64,000 bases of DNA from Bin87 sp034423575 (lineage in GTDB: Bacteria; Chloroflexota; Dehalococcoidia; Lucifugimonadales; UBA3495). How positions within the stretch are numbered: position 1 is the stretch's first letter; each line of letters begins with the position of its first letter. Both the position numbers and the translations under genes were made by a program. The stretch is from assembly GCA_034423575.1 (NCBI GenBank), contig DAOUIF010000033.1, forward strand, positions 1-64,000. Direction: 5' to 3'. Of this stretch, positions 1 through 7,686 are shown piece after piece. The notes under the pieces were generated by a model. It did no database searches and was not told the origin of the DNA. It worked only from the letters and a program-made list of their open reading frames with translations.

Positions 1-2
1 TA

Positions 3-605
3 ACCGTTGGGGATGTGGTCAACGCCCGCATGATCTCGTCCCCCCTCCACCTGCTCGACTGCTGCGTCATCACCGACGGCGGCGGAGCAGTCGTCGTGGC
101 CTCCCCCGAGGTCGCCCGCAACTGCCGCCAGCACCCCGTCTGGGTCCTTGGTACCGGGGAGGCCATCGCCCACCAGGGCGCCGGCCAGCGTGACCTCATC
201 TACATCGCTGCTCACCAGAGCGCGCCCCGCGCCTTCGAGATGGCCGGCGTCACCCACGACGACATCGACATGGCCATGGTCTACGACTCCTTCACCATCA
301 CCGTGGTTGAGACCCTGGAGGACCTGGGCTTCTGCAAGAAGGGCGAGGGCGGAGAGTTCGTCAGCGGCGGCCGCCTCAAGGTCGGCGGCGGTCTCCCCAT
401 CAACACTGACGGCGGCGGCCTGTCTTCGAACCATCCGGGGATGCGCGGCCTTTTCCTGCTCCTTGAAGCCACCCGCCAACTCCGCCACCAGTTCGACGGC
501 ACCGGACGCCAGGTTCCCAACTGCCAGCTCGCCCTGGCCCACGGAACCGGCGGCGCTCTCGGTTCCCGCCACAGCGGCGGCACCGTCATCCTAGCGAGGG
601 ACTAA
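3..605 (+). CDS. SCP2-type thiolase, C-terminal part (5' end outside window)
   Basis: The reading frame is open from the first bases of the window, so the gene starts upstream; the GTG at 15 is not a true start. The visible part is a thiolase C-terminal half: a NARMISSPLHLLDCC segment, a DGGGAVVV stretch and, near the end, the AHGTGG motif whose His belongs to the thiolase active site. Proteins of this type catalyse or assist acyl-CoA thiolysis or condensation; many paralogues lack a defined substrate. The stop lies 2 bases before a DUF35 gene, the usual partner of SCP2-like thiolases, and the two should be one operon. The family is clear; the substrate cannot be read from sequence. Confidence 0.9.
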   Translation, partial: TVGDVVNARMISSPLHLLDCCVITDGGGAVVVASPEVARNCRQHPVWVLGTGEAIAHQGAGQRDLIYIAAHQSAPRAFEMAGVTHDDIDMAMVYDSFTITVVETLEDLGFCKKGEGGEFVSGGRLKVGGGLPINTDGGGLSSNHPGMRGLFLLLEATRQLRHQFDGTGRQVPNCQLALAHGTGGALGSRHSGGTVILARD

Positions 606-607
606 CC

Positions 608-1021
608 ATGACCACACAATGGAACAAACCCCTACCCACCGTCGCCGGTGAGACCAAGGCTTTCTGGGACTCCTGCCGTCGCGGGCAACTGGTGATCCAA
701 TACTGCGACGACTGCGCTGAGTACCAATGGTACCCTCGCGGCATCTGCGCAGATTGCTGGGGCGACAGCGTCCGCTGGGTGCAGGCCAGCGGACGGGGCA
801 CCGTCTGGACCTATACGGTGACCTACCAGAACCGCACTCCGGGTTTCGCCGAGATGGTCCCCTACGTCCTCGCCCTCGTGGAGTTGGAAGAAGGCGTCCG
901 CATGTTCACCAACATCGTCGACTGCAACCCCCGCGACGTGCACATCGGCATGGCCGTCGAGGTAACTTTCCAGACCGCCACCCCCCAGATAAGCATCCCT
1001 TACTTCAAGCCGGCCGGCTGA
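608..1021 (+). CDS. DUF35 Zn-ribbon/OB-fold protein, thiolase partner
   Basis: A 137-residue protein with the DUF35 layout: an N-terminal rubredoxin-like zinc ribbon (C-x2-C at YCDDC and C-x2-C at ICADC, about residues 36-55) followed by an OB-fold acyl-CoA-binding domain. In this family the protein binds the thiolase encoded next to it and holds the acyl-CoA substrate. A GAGGG motif about 7 bases before ATG 608 supports the start. It lies 2 bases after the thiolase stop, so the two are co-transcribed and probably translationally coupled. A 12-bp hairpin just downstream probably ends the transcript. Confidence 0.9.
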   Translation: MTTQWNKPLPTVAGETKAFWDSCRRGQLVIQYCDDCAEYQWYPRGICADCWGDSVRWVQASGRGTVWTYTVTYQNRTPGFAEMVPYVLALVELEEGVRMFTNIVDCNPRDVHIGMAVEVTFQTATPQISIPYFKPAG

Positions 1022-1042
1022 CCCCGGACTTCGTTCACGCAC

Positions 1043-1075
1043 AAGCCCCGCCGGCGCTGCTGCCCGGCGGGGCTT
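1043..1075 (+). terminator. Probable intrinsic terminator after thiolase-DUF35 operon
   Basis: A perfect 12-bp inverted repeat (arms 1043-1054 and 1064-1075, GC-rich, 9-base loop) begins 21 bases after the DUF35 stop. The 3' side is followed by CGCCTTGCGG, not a clean T run, so termination strength is uncertain; position and stem quality support the call. Confidence 0.65.
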
Positions 1076-1236
1076 CGCCTTGCGGTTGATCGGATGTGTC
1101 CGTCCCGTCCACTTGTACGGCCCGCCGTGACCGCCCGCGCCACGTTCGCCAGGCCCTGCCTTTCGACTACAATTTGGCCCCCAACCCTGCTAGACTGGCG
1201 GCGCAATATCTGTCCTACGGAGCCAGTGGCCACACT

Positions 1237-1941
1237 ATGACTACGACACCGCAGCAGTTATATCAGCTGCAAGAATTGGACCACCGCATCGACGGTATTG
1301 ACGCCGAGCGCAACCGCATCGAAAAGCGGTTGGCGGCCGGCGTCAATCGGCCCGACCTGACCAGCGAAGCCGAACACCATGCCGCCCGGGCCGTCGCCGT
1401 CGGCGCCAATCTGGAAACCCGACGCGAGGAGGGAGAGCGCATCCGCGAGCGGCTCACCGGGCTGGAGTCCCGCCTGTATGGCGGCAACGCTTCCCGCCGC
1501 GACCTGTCCGCCATCCAGCGGGAGGTCGACTCGTCGAAATACCAACTGGATCAGCTCGACGAACTGCTGATGGAGCTGGAGGAAGAACAGCGCTCTCACG
1601 AGGAGGCCGCCGTCGCCGCCCGCGACGAGATGGAGGCCGCCGAGGTCGAATGGCAGAACGTCATCGAGACTCTCAGCAGCCGCCTAACCGAGCTCGAAGG
1701 TGACCGTGAAGTCGCGACGGGCGAGCGGCAGGACATGGCCGTTACTTTGCCCCAGGCAGATCTGCAGCGCTACGAACGCTTGCGCCGCAACAAGGCCGGT
1801 ACGGCAGTTGCGCTGGTGGATAACGGCCGCGTCTGCCTGGCTTGTCGCATGACCCTCACCAGCAACGTGATCCGCCAGCTGCGCGACAAATCCAGGCAGG
1901 TGCCCTGCAGCACCTGTGGCCGGATTCTGTTTCAGCAGTAG
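1237..1941 (+). CDS. Coiled-coil protein with C-terminal C4 zinc ribbon (zf-RING_7 type)
   Basis: A 234-residue protein. Residues about 1-160 are charged heptad-like sequence, rich in Glu, Arg and Leu, predicted to form a long antiparallel coiled coil. The C-terminus carries a four-cysteine zinc ribbon (CLAC and, about 25 residues later, CSTCG). This is the layout of the widespread zf-RING_7/CT398-like family, whose role is poorly defined, probably a nucleic-acid-associated or trafficking adaptor. An upstream GTG at 1096 would add 47 residues of low-complexity sequence unlike the family. ATG 1237 followed by TTTPQQLYQLQELD matches the usual start. It stands alone between two unrelated genes. 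Confidence 0.8.
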   Translation: MTTTPQQLYQLQELDHRIDGIDAERNRIEKRLAAGVNRPDLTSEAEHHAARAVAVGANLETRREEGERIRERLTGLESRLYGGNASRRDLSAIQREVDSSKYQLDQLDELLMELEEEQRSHEEAAVAARDEMEAAEVEWQNVIETLSSRLTELEGDREVATGERQDMAVTLPQADLQRYERLRRNKAGTAVALVDNGRVCLACRMTLTSNVIRQLRDKSRQVPCSTCGRILFQQ

Positions 1942-2003
1942 CACGGTCCAGACCAGATGCGCTTTCCCGAAATCCGAACTATTCACGCACGAAGAGGTGA
2001 CCG

Positions 2004-2780
2004 ATGAAACCCTTGCGCGTTGCCATGCTTCACCTCGCTCCGGAACTGGCCGATGTTGCCCACAACCGCGCCCTCGCCGAGCAGGGTCTCGCCCGCGCCG
2101 CCGAAATGGGCGCCCAGTGGGTGATCACTCCGGAGTTGTTCGTCACCGGGTACAAATTCGCCGAAATGATCGGCACCGACTGGATTCGGCCCCAGCCTGA
2201 CGAGTGGATGCAGACTTTCTGCGGGCAGGTTCGTGAGCACGGCGTGACCGTGTTCCTCTCGCATCCGGAACGCGACCCTGAAGCCGGCCTGATGTACAAC
2301 ACGGTTTTCGTTATCGGACCCGACGGTTCGATCATCGGACGCCATCGCAAGGTCAAGGCTCTGCGCGGCCCGGAGGCCTGGTCGTCGGCCGGCGCCGACA
2401 TCGTCCCTATCGATTGCAACGGTACCGCCGTGGGCGTAATGATCTGCGCCGACGCCTATCGCAACGATGTTGCCGGCATCCTGAAAGACCGGGGCGCGAA
2501 GGTTCTCGTGTCGCCGGCGTCCTGGGGCCCTGGCGACTGCGGCCCCTTGGGCGAATGGGAGCAGCGGACCCTGGATACGGGTCTCCCCATCATGGTGTGC
2601 AACCGCTCCGGCTGGGAGGCGGACGACCTGGATTTCAACGAAGCCGTGAGCATCGTCGCCGTGAATGGCGAGCGCGTGCTCCAGGCCTTTTGCGGAGAGG
2701 AATCGGCCGTCCTGGTGTTCGACTGGGACCTGGACAGCATGGCGCCATTGTCGACCGCGTATGAGACTGCGTGGATCTGA
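2004..2780 (+). CDS. Carbon-nitrogen hydrolase, nitrilase superfamily
   Basis: 258 residues, the usual length for a single-domain nitrilase-superfamily amidase. The catalytic triad is visible: Glu44 in TPELFVTGY, Lys116 in GRHRKVK and Cys148 in GVMICAD. Such enzymes hydrolyse amides, carbamoyl groups or nitriles; the substrate is not evident. The start has a GAGGTGA-type ribosome site just upstream (GAAGAGGTGACCG). A short gap separates it from the zinc-ribbon gene before it and the DUF1538 genes after it, all on the same strand. Beta-alanine synthase, N-carbamoylputrescine amidase and omega-amidase subfamilies cannot be told apart here. Confidence 0.88.
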   Translation: MKPLRVAMLHLAPELADVAHNRALAEQGLARAAEMGAQWVITPELFVTGYKFAEMIGTDWIRPQPDEWMQTFCGQVREHGVTVFLSHPERDPEAGLMYNTVFVIGPDGSIIGRHRKVKALRGPEAWSSAGADIVPIDCNGTAVGVMICADAYRNDVAGILKDRGAKVLVSPASWGPGDCGPLGEWEQRTLDTGLPIMVCNRSGWEADDLDFNEAVSIVAVNGERVLQAFCGEESAVLVFDWDLDSMAPLSTAYETAWI

Positions 2781-2854
2781 TATGACCCGCGCCCGAGGCC
2801 GGCCAACGGGGCGCCGTTGCGGTCTCGACATCGCTCCGTAGTCCTCAATCCGGG

Positions 2855-3613
2855 ATGAACAACGCCGTCCGGCTCCTGCTTGCGGTGATGTGGCGGAGCG
2901 TCGGGCCGTTGCGTGACCTGGCGCCCATCGTCATCGTAATTGCCTTCTTCCAGATAGTGGTGTTGCGGCAGCCTTTTCCCAATCTGGGGAATGTTGCCGT
3001 CGGGCTGGTCTGCGTGTACGCCGGTCTGACGCTGTTCATCCGAGGATTGGAGACCGGCCTTTTCCCCCTGGGCGAGGCCCTGGCCGAGGGCTTCGCCAAC
3101 CGAGGCAGCCTCACGGCGCTGTTGGCGTTCGCCTTTTGTCTTGGCTTCGCCACCACCGTGGCCGAGCCGGCGCTGATCGCCATCATCGGCGAGGCTGCGG
3201 AAGTAGCCGCGGAAGCCGGCGTCATCGCCGACAGCGACCGGGCCCGCAGCGCCTACGCCCTGGAACTACGGCTGGTGGTGGCCGGCTCGGTTGGAGCGGC
3301 CATCGTCCTCGGCGTGTTCCGCATCCTGAAGGGCTGGCCCATTCACTTCCTGATTATCGGCGGCTACGTGCTGGTGACCGTGCTGACGACCGTCGCGCCG
3401 GACGAAATAATCGGTGTGGCCTACGATTCGGGAGGCGTGACCACCAGTACTATCACCGTCCCTCTGGTCGCTGCGCTCGGCGTGGGACTGGCATCGTCAA
3501 TCCGTGGTCGCAACCCCATGGTTGACGGGTTCGGGCTGATCGCCCTGGCCAGCCTCACGCCGATGGTCTGCGTCCTCGCCTACGGGCTCGTGATTCAATG
3601 GCTGGATTTCTGA
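2855..3613 (+). CDS. DUF1538 integral membrane protein, first copy
   Basis: 252 residues, mostly hydrophobic, with about six or seven membrane segments. It carries the two DUF1538 signatures: GFATTVAEPAL in the middle and AYDSGGVTTSTITVPLV followed by GLASSIRGRNP near the end. DUF1538 is an uncharacterised membrane family, probably a transporter. In many genomes one polypeptide carries two such domains; here they are two genes whose ends overlap by 16 bases (3598-3613), so the pair likely forms a heterodimer or pseudo-dimer. A PII-like and a CBS gene follow in the same operon, suggesting transport gated by energy or nitrogen status. Confidence 0.85.
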   Translation: MNNAVRLLLAVMWRSVGPLRDLAPIVIVIAFFQIVVLRQPFPNLGNVAVGLVCVYAGLTLFIRGLETGLFPLGEALAEGFANRGSLTALLAFAFCLGFATTVAEPALIAIIGEAAEVAAEAGVIADSDRARSAYALELRLVVAGSVGAAIVLGVFRILKGWPIHFLIIGGYVLVTVLTTVAPDEIIGVAYDSGGVTTSTITVPLVAALGVGLASSIRGRNPMVDGFGLIALASLTPMVCVLAYGLVIQWLDF

Positions 3614-4422
3614 ACACGCTGGGATCCACCGTTTGGTCGACCGTCTTCGACGTGGCGCCCATCGTCGTCGTCTTGGTCCTGTTTCAGGTCGTTGTGCTGC
3701 GCCGCCGGCTGCCCAATCCACGCCGTATGGCCATAGGGTTGGGGTGCGTGCTGTTGGGGCTGGCCCTCTTTCTGGTCGGATTGGAGGAGGCACTTTTCCC
3801 CATTGGCGAGACCATGGCGCGCCAGCTCACGGCCCCTGATACTGTTGGTGCCTCCGCTGAGGCCACCGGAGTGAACTGGCAGGACTATTTGCTGGTGTAT
3901 GCGTTTGGCGCCGCCATCGGCTTTGCCACCACGGTGGCCGAGCCGTCGCTCATGGCCGTGGCCATTAAAGCCGAGGAAGTTTCCGGAGGCACCGTCCGCG
4001 CATGGGGTCTGCGGATCGCGGTGGCCGTGGGTGTGGCGATCGGCGTGTCGCTGGGCTGCTTTCGCATCGTCACCGGCACGCCTCTGCCCTGGTACATCAT
4101 CGCCGCCTACATCATCGTCATAGTGCAGACCCTGCGCTCCGCTCGCACCATCATTCCGCTGGCCTACGACAGCGGCGGTGTCACCACGTCAACCGTTACG
4201 GTGCCGGTGGTTGCCGCCCTCGGCCTGGGTCTGGCCAGCAGCATTCCAGGGCGCAGCCCTCTCATCGACGGTTTCGGTCTGATCGCCTTCGCCAGCGTTT
4301 TTCCAATAATGACCGTCTTGGGTTATGCTATGTTAGCGTCTTGGTGGCAGCGCCGGGGTGCTGTTGCAACTGCCAGGGGGACCAGCCATGAGAATGAAGT
4401 TGATAGTCGCCTTGGTCAATGA
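3598..4422 (+). CDS. DUF1538 integral membrane protein, second copy
   Basis: 274 residues, homologous to the preceding gene over its full length: GFATTVAEPSLMAV and AYDSGGVTTSTVTVPVV recur at equivalent places, followed by LASSIPGRSP. Six or seven hydrophobic segments are visible. ATG 3598 lies inside the end of the first copy, a strong sign of translational coupling and fixed stoichiometry. Its own end overlaps the start of the PII-like gene by 35 bases. Function is unknown; an ion or small-solute carrier controlled by the two downstream sensor proteins is inference from context. Confidence 0.85.
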   Translation: MAGFLNTLGSTVWSTVFDVAPIVVVLVLFQVVVLRRRLPNPRRMAIGLGCVLLGLALFLVGLEEALFPIGETMARQLTAPDTVGASAEATGVNWQDYLLVYAFGAAIGFATTVAEPSLMAVAIKAEEVSGGTVRAWGLRIAVAVGVAIGVSLGCFRIVTGTPLPWYIIAAYIIVIVQTLRSARTIIPLAYDSGGVTTSTVTVPVVAALGLGLASSIPGRSPLIDGFGLIAFASVFPIMTVLGYAMLASWWQRRGAVATARGTSHENEVDSRLGQ

Positions 4423-4738
4423 TGACAACATGCAGGCCGTGGTCGACGCGGCCCGCTCCGGCGGAGCCACTGGCGCAACCATCATCCCCGGTGCGCGCGG
4501 CGAGGGCGTGCGACCTGAAAAGACCTTTTTCGGACTTGCGCTGGAGTCCAAGCGTGACCTCGCCCTGTTCCTGGTTGTGGAGACCCGCGCCCGCGACATC
4601 CTGGAGCGCATCAGCGAAGCTGGTCGCTTTGAGACCCGGCATGGCGCCGGCATAGCGTTTCAGCTGGACATTGAGGACACCGTCGGGCTGGTCAGCCAAT
4701 TGCCCACCATCCGCCAAGAGCTGGAATCCGACCTGTGA
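4388..4738 (+). CDS. PII-like (GlnB-fold) signalling protein
   Basis: 116 residues starting MRMKLIVALVNDD. The beta-alpha-beta start, the TGATIIPGARG turn and the FLVVETRARDILERI second half fit the PII ferredoxin-like fold. The loop corresponding to the T-loop is short and lacks the tyrosine/QKG pattern of classical GlnB/GlnK, so this is a divergent PII-like regulator. ATG 4388 has an AGGGGG ribosome site 8 bases upstream (4375-4380). It overlaps the DUF1538 gene by 35 bases, and its stop overlaps the CBS gene's GTG start. By analogy with AmtB-GlnK pairs it probably gates the membrane proteins. Confidence 0.8.
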   Translation: MRMKLIVALVNDDNMQAVVDAARSGGATGATIIPGARGEGVRPEKTFFGLALESKRDLALFLVVETRARDILERISEAGRFETRHGAGIAFQLDIEDTVGLVSQLPTIRQELESDL

Positions 4739-5130
4739 GCACGCAGCGACCGACCAGAGTCGGCGACATCATGGCCGTCGAGTTTCCCAGTATCGATGGG
4801 CTGGCCACCGTCGCCGAAGCCATGTCGTTGATGAGGCAACACGGGGTGGACGCCTTGGTTGTCAACCGGCGTGACGACACCGACGAGGCCGGGTTGGCTC
4901 TCCTGTCCGATATTGCCCGCGAGGTTATCGGACCCAACCGATCGCCGGAACGCGTGAACGTCTACGAAATCATGAACAAGCCCGCGATGACTCTGCCCGC
5001 GGAAATGCTGGCGCGGTACGCGGTGCGTTTGCTCACGCGGTTCCAGGTTTCCCATGCCGTCGTGGTGGACACCGACCGCAATCCGGTCGGATTGGTCACC
5101 GTGCGCAACCTGGTATTGGGACCGGAATAA
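4735..5130 (+). CDS. CBS-domain pair protein
   Basis: 131 residues comprising two CBS motifs: the first from VGDIMAVEFPSI to LALLSDIA, the second from VYEIMNKPAMTLPAEM to NPVGLVTVRNLVL. CBS pairs bind adenine nucleotides and act as energy sensors on transporters and enzymes. The GTG start overlaps the TGA of the PII-like gene by 4 bases (GTGA), giving translational coupling. With the two DUF1538 proteins and the PII-like protein this makes a four-gene unit with two separate nucleotide-type sensors for one putative transporter. Confidence 0.85.
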   Translation: MSTQRPTRVGDIMAVEFPSIDGLATVAEAMSLMRQHGVDALVVNRRDDTDEAGLALLSDIAREVIGPNRSPERVNVYEIMNKPAMTLPAEMLARYAVRLLTRFQVSHAVVVDTDRNPVGLVTVRNLVLGPE

Positions 5131-5188
5131 GCAGCATAACCAGCAGCATCGTCCGGCGGTAGTCGGACATTTACCGGAGCGAAACACG

Positions 5189-6826
5189 ATGGATCCCATC
5201 AACGTTGTAGCCGAACGTCTGGGCATCGACCAGCAACACCTGATCCCCTTCGGCAACACCAAGGCCAAGGTGAGTCTCGACGCCATCCGAGACAACGGCC
5301 GGCGCGGCAAGCTCGTGGTCGTTACTGGCATCACCCCCACGCCGGCCGGTGAGGGCAAAACTACCACCTCCATCGGCTTGACCGACGGCCTCGGCCGCTT
5401 GGGCCACAAGGCCGTTGTCAACCTGCGGGAGCCGGCCCTGGGCCCGATCTTTGGCATCAAGGGCGGCGGAACCGGTGGGGGGAAGGCCCGCGTCGTTCCC
5501 GAGGATGAGATCAACATCCATTTCACCGGCGACGCCCATGCCGTCGGCTCCACGCATAACTTGCTCGCAGCGCTGGTGGAGAACGCGGTCTACCGCAACC
5601 AGGCCTGCGACATGGCGGCCGAGGGCATCACCTGGTCCCGCGTCACGGATGCATCCGACCGCGCTCTCAGGCAGATAACCTCCGGCCTCGGTGGCAATGC
5701 CAACAGCCCCCTGCGCGAGACCCGTTTCGATTTCATCACCGCTTCCGAGATTATGGCGATCCTCGCCCTGGCCACCGATCTCGAGGACCTCCGTGCGCGT
5801 CTCTCCCGCATCGTCGTCGGAACCAACCGCAGCGGAGATCCGGTGTCGGTGGGCGACTTGGAACTCACTGGGCCGCTCATGGCCGTGATGCGCCACACCG
5901 TGATGCCCAACCTTGTGCAGACCATGGAGGGCATGCCCGCCATCGTCCATTCCGGCCCCTTCGGCAACATCGCCCACGGCTGCAGCTCAATCATCGCCGA
6001 CCGCCTGGCCCTCGGCTACTCGGACATTGTCATAACGGAAGCCGGTTTCGCCTCGGACCTCGGCTTCGAAAAATTCATGCACATCAAGACCCGCGACAGC
6101 GGCCTCCCCATTGCCGCTGCCGTTCTGGTGTCTTCAGTCCGTGCCATGCGGTGGCACGGCGGCGCGTTGCGCCGGAACCTTTCCCAGCCCGACCTCGAGG
6201 CCATGAAGGCCGGCGCAGCCAACATGGTCCATCACATCAACATCGTCCGCAGCTTTGGCCTGCCCGTTGTGGTAGCCCTCAACCGCTTCGACGGCGACAG
6301 CGCTGAGGAGCTCCAGGCCGCCGCTGAAATCGCAGAACAGGCCGGCGCCTATGCCACCGCCGAGTACTCCGGTTTCGCGGAGGGCGGCGAGGGCGGCGTC
6401 GCGCTTGCCGAGGCCGTATCCCGCGCTGCCAACGACCCTGCGGCGACCCCCAGCAATATCGACTATGCCTACGACCTCGACGCCTCCATCGAGGATAAGG
6501 TATTGGCGCTGGCCCGTCGCGTCTACGGCGCCGAAAGGGTCACCTGGACGCCGGACGCCCGCCGCCGCGCCCGTTTCTTCACCTCCCAGGGTTGGGACAA
6601 ATTGCCCATCTGCATGGCTAAAACCCACCTCTCCATTTCCCACGACCCCACCCTCAAGGGCAGCCCGTCGGGCTACGTCTTCCCGGTGTCCGACATCCGC
6701 GCCTCGGTCGGCGCCGGCTTCCTCTACACCCTGGCCGGACGCATCGAGACCCTGCCCGGCCTCCCTACCCGTCCCCGTGCCGTCGACATGGACGTGTCTT
6801 CAGACGGCGAAATCATAAACCTGTAG
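5189..6826 (+). CDS. fhs: Formate-tetrahydrofolate ligase
   Basis: 545 residues, normal for the enzyme (EC 6.3.4.3), which makes 10-formyl-THF from formate, ATP and THF in the cytoplasm. The P-loop TPAGEGKTTT is at residues 51-60; LREPALGPIFGIKGG and HAVGSTHNLLAALVENAVYR follow in the family order. ATG 5189 is chosen because it begins MDPINVVAERLGI, has GGAG 9 bases upstream (5176-5179) and removes an unrelated 45-residue extension that overlaps the CBS gene. The gene supplies one-carbon units for purines and possibly a Wood-Ljungdahl-type methyl branch; no other folate gene is nearby. Confidence 0.97.
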   Translation: MDPINVVAERLGIDQQHLIPFGNTKAKVSLDAIRDNGRRGKLVVVTGITPTPAGEGKTTTSIGLTDGLGRLGHKAVVNLREPALGPIFGIKGGGTGGGKARVVPEDEINIHFTGDAHAVGSTHNLLAALVENAVYRNQACDMAAEGITWSRVTDASDRALRQITSGLGGNANSPLRETRFDFITASEIMAILALATDLEDLRARLSRIVVGTNRSGDPVSVGDLELTGPLMAVMRHTVMPNLVQTMEGMPAIVHSGPFGNIAHGCSSIIADRLALGYSDIVITEAGFASDLGFEKFMHIKTRDSGLPIAAAVLVSSVRAMRWHGGALRRNLSQPDLEAMKAGAANMVHHINIVRSFGLPVVVALNRFDGDSAEELQAAAEIAEQAGAYATAEYSGFAEGGEGGVALAEAVSRAANDPAATPSNIDYAYDLDASIEDKVLALARRVYGAERVTWTPDARRRARFFTSQGWDKLPICMAKTHLSISHDPTLKGSPSGYVFPVSDIRASVGAGFLYTLAGRIETLPGLPTRPRAVDMDVSSDGEIINL

Positions 6827-6850
6827 CACCCGAAACTCTCCATCGTTGCC

Positions 6851-6900
6851 GGTGTGGACATAGGATCCGTTTGTCCTGCGAATCCTGTCCATCTATGGAA
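6851..6900. repeat. Intergenic CCTGTCCAT-type repeat, imperfect inverted repeat
   Basis: Downstream of fhs, a segment containing TCCTGCGAATCCTGTCCAT resembles intergenic segments at 29952-29968 and 35546-35572 (ATCCTGTTCA...CATG/CCATCGATG). GGACATAGGAT and ATCCTGTCC within it form an imperfect stem with one bulge. It may be a dispersed non-coding repeat of this genome; only three degenerate copies are in the window. Confidence 0.4.
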
Positions 6901-6953
6901 TCTTGGATGGTTGATGACGCTGTGTTGGTCTGGCCCGCCATCATTCGCCCGGC

Positions 6954-6983
6954 TTTACACTGCTGAAACCGCCGGAATATAAT
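6954..6983 (+). promoter_or_regulatory. Sigma-70-like promoter for def-cca
   Basis: TTTACA at 6954-6959 and a perfect TATAAT at 6978-6983 with an 18-base spacer, about 65 bases before the GTG of def. This is the best vegetative promoter match seen in the window and agrees with def being the first gene of its operon. Confidence 0.6.
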
Positions 6984-7049
6984 TCCCGGTAACGTTACGA
7001 ATTTCGCAATATCAACGGCGGCAATATCGCCTGGCTTAGGAGTGCTACT

Positions 7050-7685
7050 GTGGCCGTGCTCCAGATGCGCGTGTTTCCCGACCCCATCCTGCGTCAGCGT
7101 GCCCGCAAGGTCACGCAATTCGACGCTAAACTGGCGCAGCTCGCGGCTGATATGGCGGAGACCATGAACGCGCACCACGGCGTGGGGTTGGCCGCCAACC
7201 AGGTCGGCGTGCTGCAGCGCATGTTCGTGGTGAAAATGGAGGATTGGGAAGAGGCCATGGTACTGGTCAATCCGGAGATTATGCGCCGCGAGGGTCTCCG
7301 TGACGTGGAAGAAGGTTGTCTTAGCCTGCCCGGGTACCGCGGCATGGTCAGCCGCGCCGAGCGCATCCGCGTACGCTACCAGGACCTCACCGGCAAGCAG
7401 CAGCGCCTCCGCGCCGAGTGCATGCTCGCCCAGGCCATCGAGCACGAGACCGACCACCTCAACGGCATCCTTTACATCGACCACCTCGTCGCCCATGACC
7501 AGTTCTTCCGCATCCACGTCAACGACGAGGGCGACGTAGAATACCTTCCCACGGGCGAGCCCGACGCCGCCGAGCTCGAGGCTGCGGCCCAGCGCATGAA
7601 CAGTCGCAACGTGGTTCCCCAATTCGACCCCAGCCACGGGCGGCCGGCCACGCGCCAGACCGACGACGCGACCGTCGCCGATTAG
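7050..7685 (+). CDS. def: Peptide deformylase
   Basis: 211 residues. All three family motifs are present: GVGLAANQVG (44-53), EEGCLSLPG with metal-ligand Cys90, and HETDH (132-136) with two metal His and the catalytic Glu. The enzyme removes the formyl group from nascent proteins. The C-terminal tail of about 40 residues after the motif is longer than the E. coli form. GTG 7050 is used as start; MAVLQMRVFPDPILR is the usual opening. The next gene starts 2 bases after the stop, and a strong promoter lies upstream. Confidence 0.96.
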   Translation: MAVLQMRVFPDPILRQRARKVTQFDAKLAQLAADMAETMNAHHGVGLAANQVGVLQRMFVVKMEDWEEAMVLVNPEIMRREGLRDVEEGCLSLPGYRGMVSRAERIRVRYQDLTGKQQRLRAECMLAQAIEHETDHLNGILYIDHLVAHDQFFRIHVNDEGDVEYLPTGEPDAAELEAAAQRMNSRNVVPQFDPSHGRPATRQTDDATVAD

Positions 7686-7686
7686 C

